From Antedon bifida (Eukaryota > Echinodermata > Crinoidea > Comatulida > Antedonidae): a stretch of DNA of 64,000 nt. A program made the translations under genes and the position numbers. The stretch covers positions 27,261,820-27,325,819 of the forward strand of contig OY727096.1 of assembly GCA_963402885.1 (NCBI GenBank), read 5' to 3'. This document shows positions 24,001 to 34,688 of the stretch, piece by piece. Under the pieces are notes generated by a model. It was not told where the DNA came from. It was given only the letters and a program-made list of their open reading frames with translations, and searched no databases. Each line of letters starts with the position of its first letter. The stretch's first letter is position 1.

Positions 24001-25578
24001 CCATCTCCGATTTATTTCATTCCACTGCAAACTATAGCATCGTGTAAACTTTTAAATTACAGCTTTGAAGTTAAGCGGTTTTCTGAATTTCATACCATTT
24101 TCACCGAAATTACTGTAGGCCTATTTAAAATGTGGATACTGACTGTATGCATAGGCCTACCTCTTCCAAGTTTTTTTCTCTTTGAATTGTTATCTATTCT
24201 AATGGAATGAAATGCCTCTAAGCCAATAATTGTTTGCATGTCATCATTGTTATTTTTAAATATTGTGGAGGTGTGCGAATGTGTATAAGGCAGGCTTTGT
24301 ACACGTATACGTATACAAACTGAACTACCCTAAACATTCAATAAATACAATCAAATTTTAATATACAATGGTTTTGTTTCTCAAAGTTTCTTCAACTGGA
24401 TATCAACTGTGTGCAATTATAAAGTACCTAATAATATAGAACTGTATGTTTTGAAAATAAACTCTGAAAGGCATACAAGGATACAATCGTGACGGTCGTC
24501 CTAAATCCACCACTACACCACCCGCTTCCCCTACAAACTGTTATTAAAAGAGTTTTATACGAAACCTATTTTTAGGTGACTTACTACATCGCAACCAGCT
24601 GTAAGTGGCGGCAGGCGGGCGGGCGAAAAAGATAAAATAGTTAATTGGTCCTTTTTTCCAATCACAATGCACATTTTAAGATTTGTGCTATTATAAAAAA
24701 TTTATATAAAGTAAACCGTAACATTATAGAAGTAAACTATAATAAAATAATAGGTATTTTATTGGGGAAATAGGAAGGGTGCTTAAAATGGTGACGACGA
24801 CTTTCTAAAAATCCCCTTTTGAATTTACCGGCTTGACGCCCACACATGTATTACTGCATGCCTGCTTCGAATTGATATTTTTTACTACTAGTGCTATGTA
24901 TTATATAAATAGTGCTTGGTTTCATGCATTGTGAAGGTTGCCAATCATTTCAACTTTGTTACCGGATACGTGTATTTTTTACTTCTATCCCATTGTTGTT
25001 TTCTTTTATTTTTTAGGATTAGAATTTGCTTTAGTCTGGCACGTTTCTTTAAATAAATATACACGCTTTTGTGACTTTGTACGGATTTTTCAGCAACTAA
25101 AATGTCACTATTTCGTCATATTTTTATCATTAGTCATCATAACTTGTTTGTTTTCAAAACCACTGTTAGCGTCCTTATTTTTGTGTAAAAAAGAAAATTA
25201 TTTAAATGTCAAGGCGACAAGTCTTTCCGTGACAGTTATAAAACATTTACATTCAACATCTAGACTTACACCCCCACCCCCACCACTTTTTTTAGAATAA
25301 ATGCAACACCCTGGACGTTTATTTGAATAAATACGATATAATTTTGACAGAGGGTGCCTCTCCCAGCGCTCTTTCAAATTCTGCAGCATCACATCGTCGA
25401 ATTAATCGCTGTGCTTTTTGGGGTTTTTTTTGTGACGTTGTCAAAACGTTTGCTTTTTATACTATGTAGCTTTCTAACATGGCTGAAGGGCAGTGAAGAT
25501 GGAAGAGAGAAGTCCAGCTCTTCGCCGCAGGATAGGATGCACAGTTACGGCACCTATCTCGGAGATGCAGATCTATAG
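21023..25578 (+). CDS. ADAM17: Candidate alternative cytoplasmic-tail exons of ADAM17
   Basis: Three spliceable segments downstream of the short stop. Splicing from the internal donor after 17525 (phase 2) to 21023-21072 (acceptor TTGTTTTAG, donor GTATAT) gives a tail with PPAY. This joins 23656-23690 (acceptor CACAG, perfect GTAAGT donor; a competing AG at 23648 would bring a stop in this phase). It then joins 25489-25578, which encodes a Ser-rich segment ending YLGDADL with TAG at 25576-25578. The frame stays open throughout and predicts a 773-aa protein. PPAY falls at residues 719-722, the same positions as PPSY in the short form. An AATAAA at 26269 could end this transcript. Weak points: the acceptor before 25489 has a poor pyrimidine tract, and the path relies on consensus sites alone. 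Confidence 0.45.
21116..21446 (+). repeat. 42-bp minisatellite, eight units
   Basis: Units start at 21116 and every 42 bp after; nearly identical apart from scattered single-base changes. The unit contains no stop in two forward frames, so it reads as 14-residue repeats (IDKNFPIICTCVPN or TKTFRSSAHAYQTL). No splice sites or homology support coding; it starts 43 bp after the candidate tail exon at 21023-21072. Confidence 0.95.
22439..22543. mobile_element. Foldback MITE, GCTCTGTCTACAC family, copy 6 (short hairpin)
   Basis: Compact 105-bp copy lacking the middle; the two arms pair almost completely around CCCAAATATGGGC. Confidence 0.85.
22840..22965. mobile_element. Partial copy of the GATGTATTGTCCCC-end family
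   Basis: Contains GATCCAATTTTGGTAAAAGT, AATGGCATATTCAAC and AGGGGGACAATATTA, matching the family interior and right end. Confidence 0.5.
23456..23483. repeat. CATGGAG...CTCCATG hairpin
   Basis: Near-perfect 28-bp palindrome CATGGAGCTATA / TATAGCTCCATG. Confidence 0.7.
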
Positions 25579-26268
25579 ACAAACATACTATGTTATCATA
25601 GGGACTGTTTGGGAGGAGTTGTCCGTAAAGGAGACTGACTATATAATTATGATTCGTAAATTGGAGCTTGACGTAACAAAACAAAGCATAGTTATGTTGC
25701 ATAAATGTTACTATTTTTAGAGTGTTATACATTTTATACCTCTTGATGATTAAAATATACTGTAAATAGAAAGTTAAGATCATGCAGATGTACGTACTTT
25801 CTCCTTAGTTAAGTATAAACAGAAAATGATGTTTAATACTAATAGTATGAATGGAAATGATATCGCCAGCCTACCGAATGTTTGAAATTCTGTAGTACTA
25901 CATGTGTACATTTTTAATGAAATGGAGAAAAAATAATAGTTTCTTCCAAATGCCATGCCGTGTAGGCCTAAGGAAATCTATAAAGTTTGTTTTTGTAACA
26001 TGATGAATTTTGTTATGTGCTGTGATCCCTGAGCACACAGGGTTGTCGTTGTTAATGTTATGGAGGACATTTTTGTAACGTTTTAGAAAAGTACTCCATG
26101 CTCGAAATAGTACTGTATCGATAGCTTGACTGCACTTAGACTAAGTAAGAATACAAAAGATTAGGAATAAGTATATCATTAAGGACCATAAAAGAAATGT
26201 TGACCTGTGAAATATGTAATTTATAAATATGAATTTCGAATGAATGACATTAAGTAATCTATTACGAT

Positions 26269-26274
26269 AATAAA
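26269..26274 (+). terminator. Candidate polyadenylation signal for long ADAM17 transcript
   Basis: AATAAA hexamer about 690 nt downstream of the putative long-isoform stop at 25578, just upstream of the Harbinger-like relic. The position is reasonable for a 3-prime UTR end. Confidence 0.3.
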
Positions 26275-26727
26275 ACGAAAAACAAAAGATAAGACATCTA
26301 TATATCTATGTACCTATAACGTATTATTCATTTCTTTTATCATTTGCTTATAAATACATAGAAATTATGTTGCTCTTAGGCCCTGTTTCTGCTGCCAAGA
26401 AAATACTGTATTTTATACGGTATTTTTTGAATACCGTATTTATACCGTATTTTGTTGGCAGCAGAAACTGCGCTCATAAAAAAAATACCGTATTTTGTAT
26501 ACCGTATTTTCTCCACAAAATTTGTGGATAAAATACGGTATTTACAAATTTATACCGTATTTTTTGTACCCTTTTCTGCTGCAAATAAAAAATACCGTAT
26601 TTTGTTTGACCTACGACATGAGGTCAACATCGTCTTTTTATTTTCTGTTGCTGTTAGCTGTATAGATATATTCGGCGAAAATGTGGAGCGAAAGACGTCA
26701 CAGTATTTACTATATAAATCTGTGTGG

Positions 26728-26790
26728 GGAAGGAGGGTGTGGGGAAGGAGGGTGTGGGGAAGGAGGGTGTGGGGAAGGAGGGGGAGGGGA
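26728..26790 (+). repeat. GGGGAAGGAGGGTGT short tandem array
   Basis: About four units of a 15-bp G-rich repeat inside the Harbinger-like relic, just upstream of its ORF. The runs of G could allow quadruplex formation. Confidence 0.8.
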
Positions 26791-26796
26791 AGCTAA

Positions 26797-27030
26797 ATGT
26801 CCGGCCAACTAAAAGGTAATAAAAGGGACAACCACATTTATAAAGACATTTCTAAAAAAATAAAGCAGGAGTACGGAATAGACTTGTCTCCAAAGCACGT
26901 AAACTCAAAGCTAAGAGCCTGCGAAAGCAGTACAACATTGCAAAAGACAATAACTCGGGGAGGAACGAATTTAGTTGTCCCCATTACGATGTTTTCTGTG
27001 CTCTCACAACATCTCTATCACTAGGGCTAG
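26797..27030 (+). pseudogene. Frameshifted Myb/SANT-like DNA-binding ORF of the Harbinger relic
   Basis: The first part (from 26797) encodes IYKDISKKIKQEYGIDLSP and KHVNSKLR, like helices 2-3 of Harbinger Myb/SANT proteins. Near 26928 the family-like reading passes into another frame, with RKQYNIAKDNNSG and then CPHYDVFCAL, so one base appears gained or lost. The N-terminal Trp-rich helix is missing. Not expected to make a functional protein. Confidence 0.55.
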
Positions 27031-27975
27031 CCTGTTGAAAGTGAGGTATTGCGACTTTTAATTATCGACCAAATTAAAATGAATGGCAATTTGGGTAAAA
27101 AGGATGAAATTTAACACGACCACCCAAGAAGTATTGTTAGCAGAAACGGGGTACTAAAAAATACGGTATAAAAAATACCGCATTTTATACCGTATTTTTA
27201 TACCGTATTTTGAGCAGTTGCAGCAGAAACAGGCCCTTAGACAGTTTTACACGATGAAAATTTGCGTGTGTGCACACCACACGATCACTTTTATGTAAAT
27301 TAGTGGCGGAATAACAGGGCATTATCAAATATAACATTTTAAAAATCACGTTTTAAATAACGAAATGCTAATGTAACAGGTATCTCGATGTAATCACTTT
27401 TAATGTCGCCGTTGTACCATCAAAGGTGGTAATACACTGTAAGCCCTATACTAGCTTCATACTCTGCTGCTGTCACACTGAAACTTTGGGCATATGCACA
27501 ACACACAATTCACCTGTATGTAAATGAGCTGTTTCACAAAATAATTAAACAAATTCATTGAATGGACGAAGTCGAGAAGAAAGTAATCTGTAAAGTTTGT
27601 TTTCTTCCAGAACAATGATGGCCTGTACATAACAACACTGATTCAATGGTACCATGCAATGCCACTGGATACTATATCTTGTAAACGTTCGTATTAATAT
27701 CTCCATGCATTCCATACTATTTCTAAATTATCGCGAACGAAAATCGGAATCACAGATATTTTGTCAATTAACTGGAATTAATTTGAACTGTTCAATCAAC
27801 GCATTTCCAGATAAAACAATAATAATAAGTTTTGTTACATCATAGGTTATTTATTTTCGCTATATAAAATGTATATGAGGCCTATACAGGATATCCGACT
27901 AAAGCTAAATATGAAATATAAACAAAAACTTATTCATTTCCTTTTATGGTTTTCATTTCACCTGATCACTATAAA

Positions 27976-28002
27976 CATGGAGCTATAATTTATAGCTCCA
28001 TG
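27976..28002. repeat. CATGGAG...CTCCATG hairpin
   Basis: 27-bp palindrome CATGGAGCTATAA / TTATAGCTCCATG, the same stem as at 23456. Confidence 0.7.
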
Positions 28003-28088
28003 CTATAAACATGCACATAATAATTCCAACACACGATGAGTTGAATGGGAAGAATATTTCCATGAGTTGGAAGGTTGACCATTCTTAG

Positions 28089-28205
28089 GCTCAGTCTACA
28101 CTATAAAAATAAAGAAAGTATGATGTGCCCAAATATGGTAGTGATATATGATAAATATGGGCACATCACATTTTCTAAAGCTTGATTAGATAGTGTATAC
28201 AGAGC
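28089..28205. mobile_element. Foldback MITE, GCTCTGTCTACAC family, copy 7
   Basis: Left end GGCTCAGTCTACACTAT, right end TAGTGTATACAGAGCT; flanked by TTA on both sides. Confidence 0.75.
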
Positions 28206-28388
28206 TTTAAAATAATACAATTATTCATTATTTGTTTTGTAACTGGCACCTATACTATCCTAAAGTAAATTGTTATTTTAATCAACTTGATTTGAAACCT
28301 GCCGATTCCGATCTTCAAATCGAAAAGCAAGGCTACGGCAAATAAGAGTAGTTGCCGCGTAGCAGAACAATCAGACGGCTTATTTATG

Positions 28389-28567
28389 CCAATTTACACA
28401 GACAAGCGGTAACGGTAGTACAGATAATAACTGTTATTACTTATGACCATTTAGGCCTACACACAACGCGAATCGAACGGGCGGTTTCCACTCAAGATAG
28501 ATACAGATTATACGTGGGTGTGGAAAGCTACGCGGTTTACCGCTTACCGTTACCGCTGCAAATTGGC
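28389..28567. repeat. Foldback with CCAATTT / AAATTGG arms
   Basis: CCAATTTACACAGACAAGCGGTA at the left is an imperfect inverted match to TACCGTTACCGCTGCAAATTGG at the right, about 110 bp apart. Possibly another MITE. Confidence 0.4.
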
Positions 28568-28940
28568 CTGGTGGTTTCGTGGTCGAGCTTTGTTTATCGT
28601 CCTATCGCGTGAAACAAAAAGCCGGTCTCAAATATTTTATATAATAAAGAATTTATTTTATTACTACAATTAAGTCATAAAATAATTTAATTTGTAATAG
28701 AAACACAACTGAGTTTTTAAGAAATATAAATATTTATTTCCCAAAAGTAATTAGGTATACTTTTCATCTCTATCAGTTGACTATCTATATAAAAACTGTA
28801 CATAAAACCTTTTTAAATGCTAACAAACATCTATAGAATATAACATTTTAAGATGAACGATGGCGTTTCATTTATATAATCATTCGTGGAGATGCACTGA
28901 ACTTGAGTGTGTGGGAAAACTGTATGTGTGACATTGTCAT

Positions 28941-28993
28941 TCCATATATGGGCACATCACATTTTTTGTCACATAAAGTTTGATAGTGTAGAC
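28941..28993. mobile_element. Foldback MITE, GCTCTGTCTACAC family, half copy
   Basis: Only the right arm (GGGCACATCACATTTTTTGT through GATAGTGTAGAC) is present. Confidence 0.6.
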
Positions 28994-29564
28994 TTTACAG
29001 ACAATTTTGCCCAAAGCGTTACAAAATCAACTCTTCCACTACTGGCAAGAAGAGAAGGAAACTTTCTGATAAACTCCCAAAATCATGTTTCCAAAGGGCG
29101 TCCCGAGTTTAGACATGAACGTAATTAGGTCCATGGTTTAGACATGGTGAAGTTTGGATAAACAGTGTTGCAGCACGCCATCTTTGTTTCCAAAAAACAA
29201 ATTCAGTAATACAGTATAGTATTAGTGCATGTATTTCTATTTTTAGCCATGCAGGCTTTTAGTTTAGTTTTAATGATGTCTACATACAATCCATGTATAA
29301 TTTTGTAGAAACCTGAACTTATATAATGGAATAGCCTACTTCTAGGAAATCGTTCAAACAATAAAACATTGGATATATGCCAACATTTCCTTGTTCTGTC
29401 GATTCTGTCAACTAATCATGTATTTTTTATTGTATTCGTGTTTTGACAGATTCTTAAAAAGTTTGATATGTTAGTGAACATTACAAAGTCATATTAATTC
29501 CTATGTTGGCCAAAGCAAACTAACAACAGCATACTGAGCTCCGGAGATCAAAAGGTTTATTTGC

Positions 29565-29631
29565 GGCTGCGACATGATCCGTTCCACGCCGCGGAGAACA
29601 TAGTGCAGTACTGTTAGTATTTGTCGCAGCC
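29565..29631. other. Stem-loop with GGCTGCGACA / TGTCGCAGCC arms
   Basis: Perfect 10-bp inverted arms separated by 47 bp, in a locally GC-rich patch (CACGCCGCGG). Could be a structured RNA or a small mobile element; no family recognised. Confidence 0.3.
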
Positions 29632-30494
29632 AGACATTAAGATCAAAGGACTATTACGAGTTATTATCTTGGCAGGACGAGCTCAGTCTCCTGTTGTTAA
29701 ATTGCCTTGATTAGTCTCCATGGTATAGCCAATACTTCTGTAACTCACGAATTACAAATTATTGGAATAATGCGAATACATTTAAGTTATGAACACATTA
29801 GGGTACTAAAGTTTAGGCTAACACACACAAAACTATACAAAACATATCTATTTGAAATAAATCGAAATGTTATAAATATTAGTTTTAGGCCTATATTAAT
29901 ATTAGTTTTTTTATAATTCATAAATGGTACAATCATAAATGATTGTTTAATAAGTTATAATATACAAGTGTCTTAATTATAATATACAAACAAGGTAAGT
30001 ATTTAATGGTTCGATATATTGCGTATCAATCTACTATTCATGGCGTATTTCTGTCTTCTCTTAGAAATTCGATAAAATTCACATCAAATCTCTGAAGTAA
30101 TTGCACTGCTCTTTATTCTGGATGGAATGTTGTCGATATCAGCGGCGTACTCTGGAGGTATTAGGTGTGCGTCTAACAGTTAAAGCTTTTTTTTCTATAG
30201 GCCTACTCCAAGATTTAAATTGTATGCCACTTGCGTTTTCGTTTCGACTCCCTTACAATTTTTACCGTAGGTCTAAGCTCATGCGCAGGTTTTTCAATCC
30301 GTGTTAATAATGATACGAAATGTTTGAACATGTCTTTAAGTCTTTACTGAGCTGCTCAGTCAATTTAATCTACCCGGTATCAAGCCTAGCGACGATAAAC
30401 AGCATGCATTGCGTCTTCTGTCAGCAACCTTCTTCCATGGGGTATACTATGTTCGTCACTAGACATGGTATCGTAGGTACATACAGCTGTTTAT

Positions 30495-31937
30495 TCACAC
30501 ATACGTCTTGATATTATGCGGGGAAAGTCTTGACCTACCCTCTTCAATGTCTGACAATGATATGTTGAAGTTTCTTTGTACAGTTACACTTGCCATGCCA
30601 ACTCCATCACTCACCTGACAAGACAAAAGTATATTATTTCGATTGTCATCAACGGGCCTGGCATCTGCATTGTTCTGTTGACTGTCGGGTGATGACACCC
30701 GTGAGGAGATGGTGTCTATGCCATGGTTTTGTGCGATAGGCCTACTGGTGTTCTGTGTGGATGAATTAATATTGCCCCGGTTGTAACGCTTAACTAATAA
30801 ATGCGTAGCCCACACGGCGCAAAATAATACAATCACACAGAGGAGAATAACGATATAAAGTTCATAATTAGCCATTTCATTTGCCCCATCAATGGGCCTA
30901 CTTTTTGCGTTCATAGGGTCTGTTACGTGGGATTTTGTGTGCTGTTTTGTACTTGCGTTTTCTCTAGGGCAGTCATGCTCCAATTCTAAAAAGTCCATTC
31001 CATTTAGACACGTTGGTGGAGTCCATCTAGGATGTAGTTTCATCTTTTTTGACAAGTTTATAACGTCATTTTGGCAGTTACAATCAAATTTATTTTCCGC
31101 TAAATTAAACCTAGTCATTTTAGGCATGAAATCAAGCGCGATTTCAGGAAATTCTGTCAAGTTATTGTTTCTTAAAACAAGACTTTCCAAATCTGGAAGG
31201 TCTTTAAACATTTCACTATGAATGCCTGTAAGCAAATTATCTGATAGATCCAGGTGAGTGATCATTGAACCGTGAAATACATCGTTTGGTAAAGACGACA
31301 ACAGGTTGTTACCAAGATACAGTTTTTTTAACTTTGGAAGATTGTGGAACGTTGAAGCCGGAATGGATTTTAACTTATTGTACGATAAATACATGCTTTC
31401 TAATTCGTTTAAACCTTCGAACGCCTCTTCGTGCAGAACTTCTATGAAGTTTTCATTTAACCTCAAATCGTTCAGGACAGTCAGTTTATGGAACGCCGCC
31501 GGTTTGATTTCAGACAGCACGTTTTCTTCAAGGTAAAGTGTTTTCAAATTAACATATTCCTCGAAATCATCATTTAATTGCTCGATCCTATTTTTTCTTA
31601 GATTTAAAGTTTCAACACCTTCTGTGTTACATCGTGGAATTTCAGAAAATTGGAGACTTATACAATCTACTGTATGGTGCTGACCATCCGTTTGTGCGCA
31701 CTGTCTACATTCTGTGCTGATTCCACTAGCTGTACATGTTATAGGGTTGGTGCGTTTGTCCTCACTTGAACAGGACACAGCACTGACCGACAGAAAAATG
31801 GTTGAATAATGATATAAAAACAGCATCAGTATGTGTACTAATTGTTTTTGCGAAATATCTATAAACAAAATCATTTTGAAAGCCGTAAAAAGATCGCCAC
31901 TCCACCTGTTTTCTTCAAATGTTCCTTCTATTTTCAA
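30495..31937 (-). CDS. Single-exon leucine-rich-repeat transmembrane protein
   Basis: Uninterrupted 480-aa reading frame. A hydrophobic N-terminus (about 33-52) is probably a signal sequence; Met22 is an alternative start that would make it more conventional. Then a Cys-containing N-terminal cap (77-103), about eight leucine-rich repeats (108-280) of LxxLxLxxNxL type, and a C-terminal cap (285-323) with the typical DCNC pattern and later cysteines. One transmembrane helix (about 360-381) follows, then a roughly 98-residue cytoplasmic tail rich in Asn and Ser. N-glycosylation motifs include NLT at 259. The C-terminus KTYV fits a class I PDZ ligand (T at -2, V at 0). The layout matches LRR adhesion or guidance receptors; no TIR, immunoglobulin or GPCR module is present, so it is not a Toll-like receptor. 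Ligand and ortholog unknown. It converges on ADAM17 and diverges from SH3BP5. Confidence 0.85.
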   Translation of the reverse strand: MKIEGTFEENRWSGDLFTAFKMILFIDISQKQLVHILMLFLYHYSTIFLSVSAVSCSSEDKRTNPITCTASGISTECRQCAQTDGQHHTVDCISLQFSEIPRCNTEGVETLNLRKNRIEQLNDDFEEYVNLKTLYLEENVLSEIKPAAFHKLTVLNDLRLNENFIEVLHEEAFEGLNELESMYLSYNKLKSIPASTFHNLPKLKKLYLGNNLLSSLPNDVFHGSMITHLDLSDNLLTGIHSEMFKDLPDLESLVLRNNNLTEFPEIALDFMPKMTRFNLAENKFDCNCQNDVINLSKKMKLHPRWTPPTCLNGMDFLELEHDCPRENASTKQHTKSHVTDPMNAKSRPIDGANEMANYELYIVILLCVIVLFCAVWATHLLVKRYNRGNINSSTQNTSRPIAQNHGIDTISSRVSSPDSQQNNADARPVDDNRNNILLSCQVSDGVGMASVTVQRNFNISLSDIEEGRSRLSPHNIKTYV

Positions 31938-32964
31938 AATCGCTCTGATTCTTAAGTATTTAAGTTTACTCTAAACGCTTGTACAAAATTAGTTTCAAAG
32001 TGAATAATCTCTTGTACCGTAACTAACCTGTGTGTAGTTGCTTACTGAATAAACCCGTACTATAGTTACTGTCAAATAAAACATATCAAAACCAAAGTGT
32101 GACGTACCATTATAATTATAGATGAGCTTGACGAAACCTCAGCTATTAATATCTTACTAGAGTTTCAGGGGCTACCCGTTACAGTATTTCCTGAAGTTAT
32201 ATATCCCGGATAATAAGAATTACCCGTATGTACAGATTTCTAAAGTTGTATGTAAGAAGCAATAGAAATTAGAAATTCTAAGGACTGGGAATTCCCCAAT
32301 TATACATGCTCTCTCAACAGTGACTTACCTTTCAATATTGTTTTCTTTGTATATTTAGCTGTTTGTTGTTTATTTAATATTGCATTGTAATACAGATGTT
32401 TATGACCTGTATATACGCAATCGACGAATATTGCTGCTAAATATGAAAACTCTACATGGGGCCTGTACTAATTTGGGCATGCGTGTATTTCCCACGATAA
32501 AAACAATTATGGTTAATTTATAGACCACAAATGATGTTTATGTTTATACATGAGAAAACATAGCATTGTATTTGATTATGCCACCATAATAGTTTACACT
32601 GCAACCTTCCATATACATGGTACAGTGGTACGACGTCATGAAATAGAAACTATAACCTTTTCTGTAACTAGGCTATTGTTTAGGACATTTCGAAATTTCA
32701 GATTTCAGATCTAACGATATAAACACAATGTTCAGATTCACACTTCAATAACAGTTTGAATTGCCTTTTGTCTGAGACAACAATTTAATATAGTTGTCAC
32801 AGCTTTTGTATTGCTTTTTTAAGGTAAATTATCCAGACTAATGATAAGTACACCACATTATTGTATATTCAGCAAGTTAAGCATGGACTAAAAAGAGGTA
32901 TTATTTTAAAACTTAGAGACTACTCCCGGGAGTTCCGAGCTCTCTAAAAGTTGTGTGATAATGA

Positions 32965-33156
32965 TAAAGATGTATTCCCCAAAAAACATGAAAAATGAAG
33001 ATTAATTAAATCAGGCTTTTTGTAGTTTTAATAAAGTTAATCACTTCCGTTGTTTTTCATACATTTTTTCCAATCCAATTTTTGATCAAAGTGGATAACT
33101 ATTATGTTACACAATTTTGTTTAGAATTATTTTTTCAGAGGGACAATACATCTTTA
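32965..33156. mobile_element. Short complete copy of the GATGTATTGTCCCC-end family
   Basis: Begins TAAAGATGTATTCCCC and ends GGGACAATACATCTTTA, terminal inverted repeats of about 16 bp. Non-coding. Confidence 0.7.
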
Positions 33157-33868
33157 AATACATAGACTCCTATTAAGTGGCATTGTATTGCTGTTATGAT
33201 TCGAACTATTCCCCGGACATTTTCTTTTCTATTTCTTTGATTTAAAGGTTCATCTAGGTATTATATATGCCAATATAGAGAGTAAACTGAATGTTTTCAG
33301 TGTTGGCTTTGGTACAACTCTATGATTTGTGAACATTAATTTGGCATACTGTACAGTACTGTATTGCGAATAAAAACAAATGAGCTGACAACATTAAGTA
33401 GACCGTATAGTAAAAGGCCGAAAGTGAAATAGATTTGAATCGCTAATAATAATGTATATCCCTATATATAGGCATCTTTCGTATAATATCCCATGGTTTT
33501 TATAACTAACTGATTAGTTAGTGTGTTATTAATATATTTTATGAAACAGTCATCATATAGTAAATTATTCTATATTAGTAAACTTTTCAAGATGTATTGC
33601 TCCCCTTAGAGCGAATATCGTGTTGGACTATTTTAATTATTTACTGACTTTGACTAAATTGAAAAAAAGTGACAGGTCAACCGGAAGCGAGTTTCTGGTT
33701 AAATCTAATCGTTTAGTTTTGTTAATAGCCAAATCACTATTGTTTTAAATTTACTGATGGCGCTAGTTACACTCCGTTATGGGTGAGTAATTGTATGAAT
33801 GACGTAATTCATTACGAATATGGAAGTCTATGCGTCATGCTGGTGTTGTTAGATTGCCTTGATTTAAC

Positions 33869-33888
33869 CATGGAGGGAAAACTCCATG
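33869..33888. repeat. CATGGAG...CTCCATG hairpin
   Basis: CATGGAG, 6-bp loop, CTCCATG, flanked by TTTAAC and GATTTAA. Confidence 0.5.
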
Positions 33889-34363
33889 ATTTAACAAGAT
33901 GTGTAAATAAAGTATGAATAAATTTATCTGATTGTCGTAATTTTGTAATTTTTGTTTTTGTTTTTAAAGATTATTGATCGACATAACAAAACTAAAAAAT
34001 TACCTTTCAAAGTGATTTTATTCATCTTTATTTTTCATGTTTTGATGGACAATTATTCATCTTTAGGTTAACTACCGGAAAAACTTTCAGCAATGAGGCC
34101 TAGATTCGTCTAATGGACAACAAGCTGTAATGTTCTTGTGAAGTAGCCTATCGAATGCATGCATTGAAATAACGTACTCATGTTATCTAAATTACACTTC
34201 AAATATAAAAAACAAGTTCGTGACTTATTAATAATAGGAAATATTATCAAAAGACAATGTTTTCAGAGAACCAAATTGGAGGAGTAAAATTTTAGAAGAC
34301 TTTATAAAAGCGAGACAAACAATAAAACACTAACATCGGATAGATGGCAGTAGAGACCAAACT

Positions 34364-34688
34364 TAAAGATGTATTGTTCCCCCGAAAAAATAATGTTGGT
34401 TGAATATGCCATTTTGATGTCACATAATAATTATCCCCTTTGACCAAAAATTAGATCGGAAAACATGTGTTTATATATAATTTAATACAAAAAATAGTCA
34501 AATTGGTTGCAAGTTAACGGAATTTTTGGCTGAATTTAACCATTCATTTTGTCATTTTGTAAGTGAAACATTATTTGTTTTCGTTTTTTTTATGGAAGTG
34601 ATTAACTTGATTAAAAACACCAAATAACCTATTCAAAGTCTGTTTTAATTAATCTTCATTTTTCATGTTTTAGGGGGACAATACATTA
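34364..34688. mobile_element. Complete copy of the GATGTATTGTCCCC-end family
   Basis: Begins TAAAGATGTATTGTTCCCC and ends GGGGGACAATACATTA. Shares AATGAAGATTAATT-like and CCAATTTGA-like blocks with the copy at 32965, in reverse order. Non-coding. Confidence 0.7.

Larger units (their letters stand above)
26379..27236 (+). mobile_element. Harbinger-like DNA transposon relic
   Basis: 858 bp with ends GGCCCTGTTTCTGCTGC and GCAGCAGAAACAGGCCC as imperfect terminal inverted repeats, flanked by TTA at 26376-26378 and 27237-27239. Subterminal regions carry many copies of TACCGTATTT in both orientations, as expected of transposase-binding sites. The first 90 bp form an extra internal palindrome. It contains a short GGGGAAGGAGGGTGT tandem repeat and a broken Myb/SANT-like ORF. 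A 3-bp TTA duplication plus a Myb-like gene is the signature of the PIF/Harbinger superfamily; no transposase remains. Confidence 0.75.
25579..30494. other. Intergenic region between ADAM17 and the LRR gene
   Basis: Contains the Harbinger-like relic, two or three MITE copies, hairpins and a stem-loop at 29565. I see no further gene. Confidence 0.55.

Noticed and set aside
26452-26796. 114-residue frame inside the Harbinger-like relic
   Set aside because: Runs across subterminal ACCGTATT repeats and the G-rich array; composition is repeat-driven.
30892-31536. Plus-strand open frames opposite the LRR gene
   Set aside because: Antisense shadows of the LRR coding sequence.
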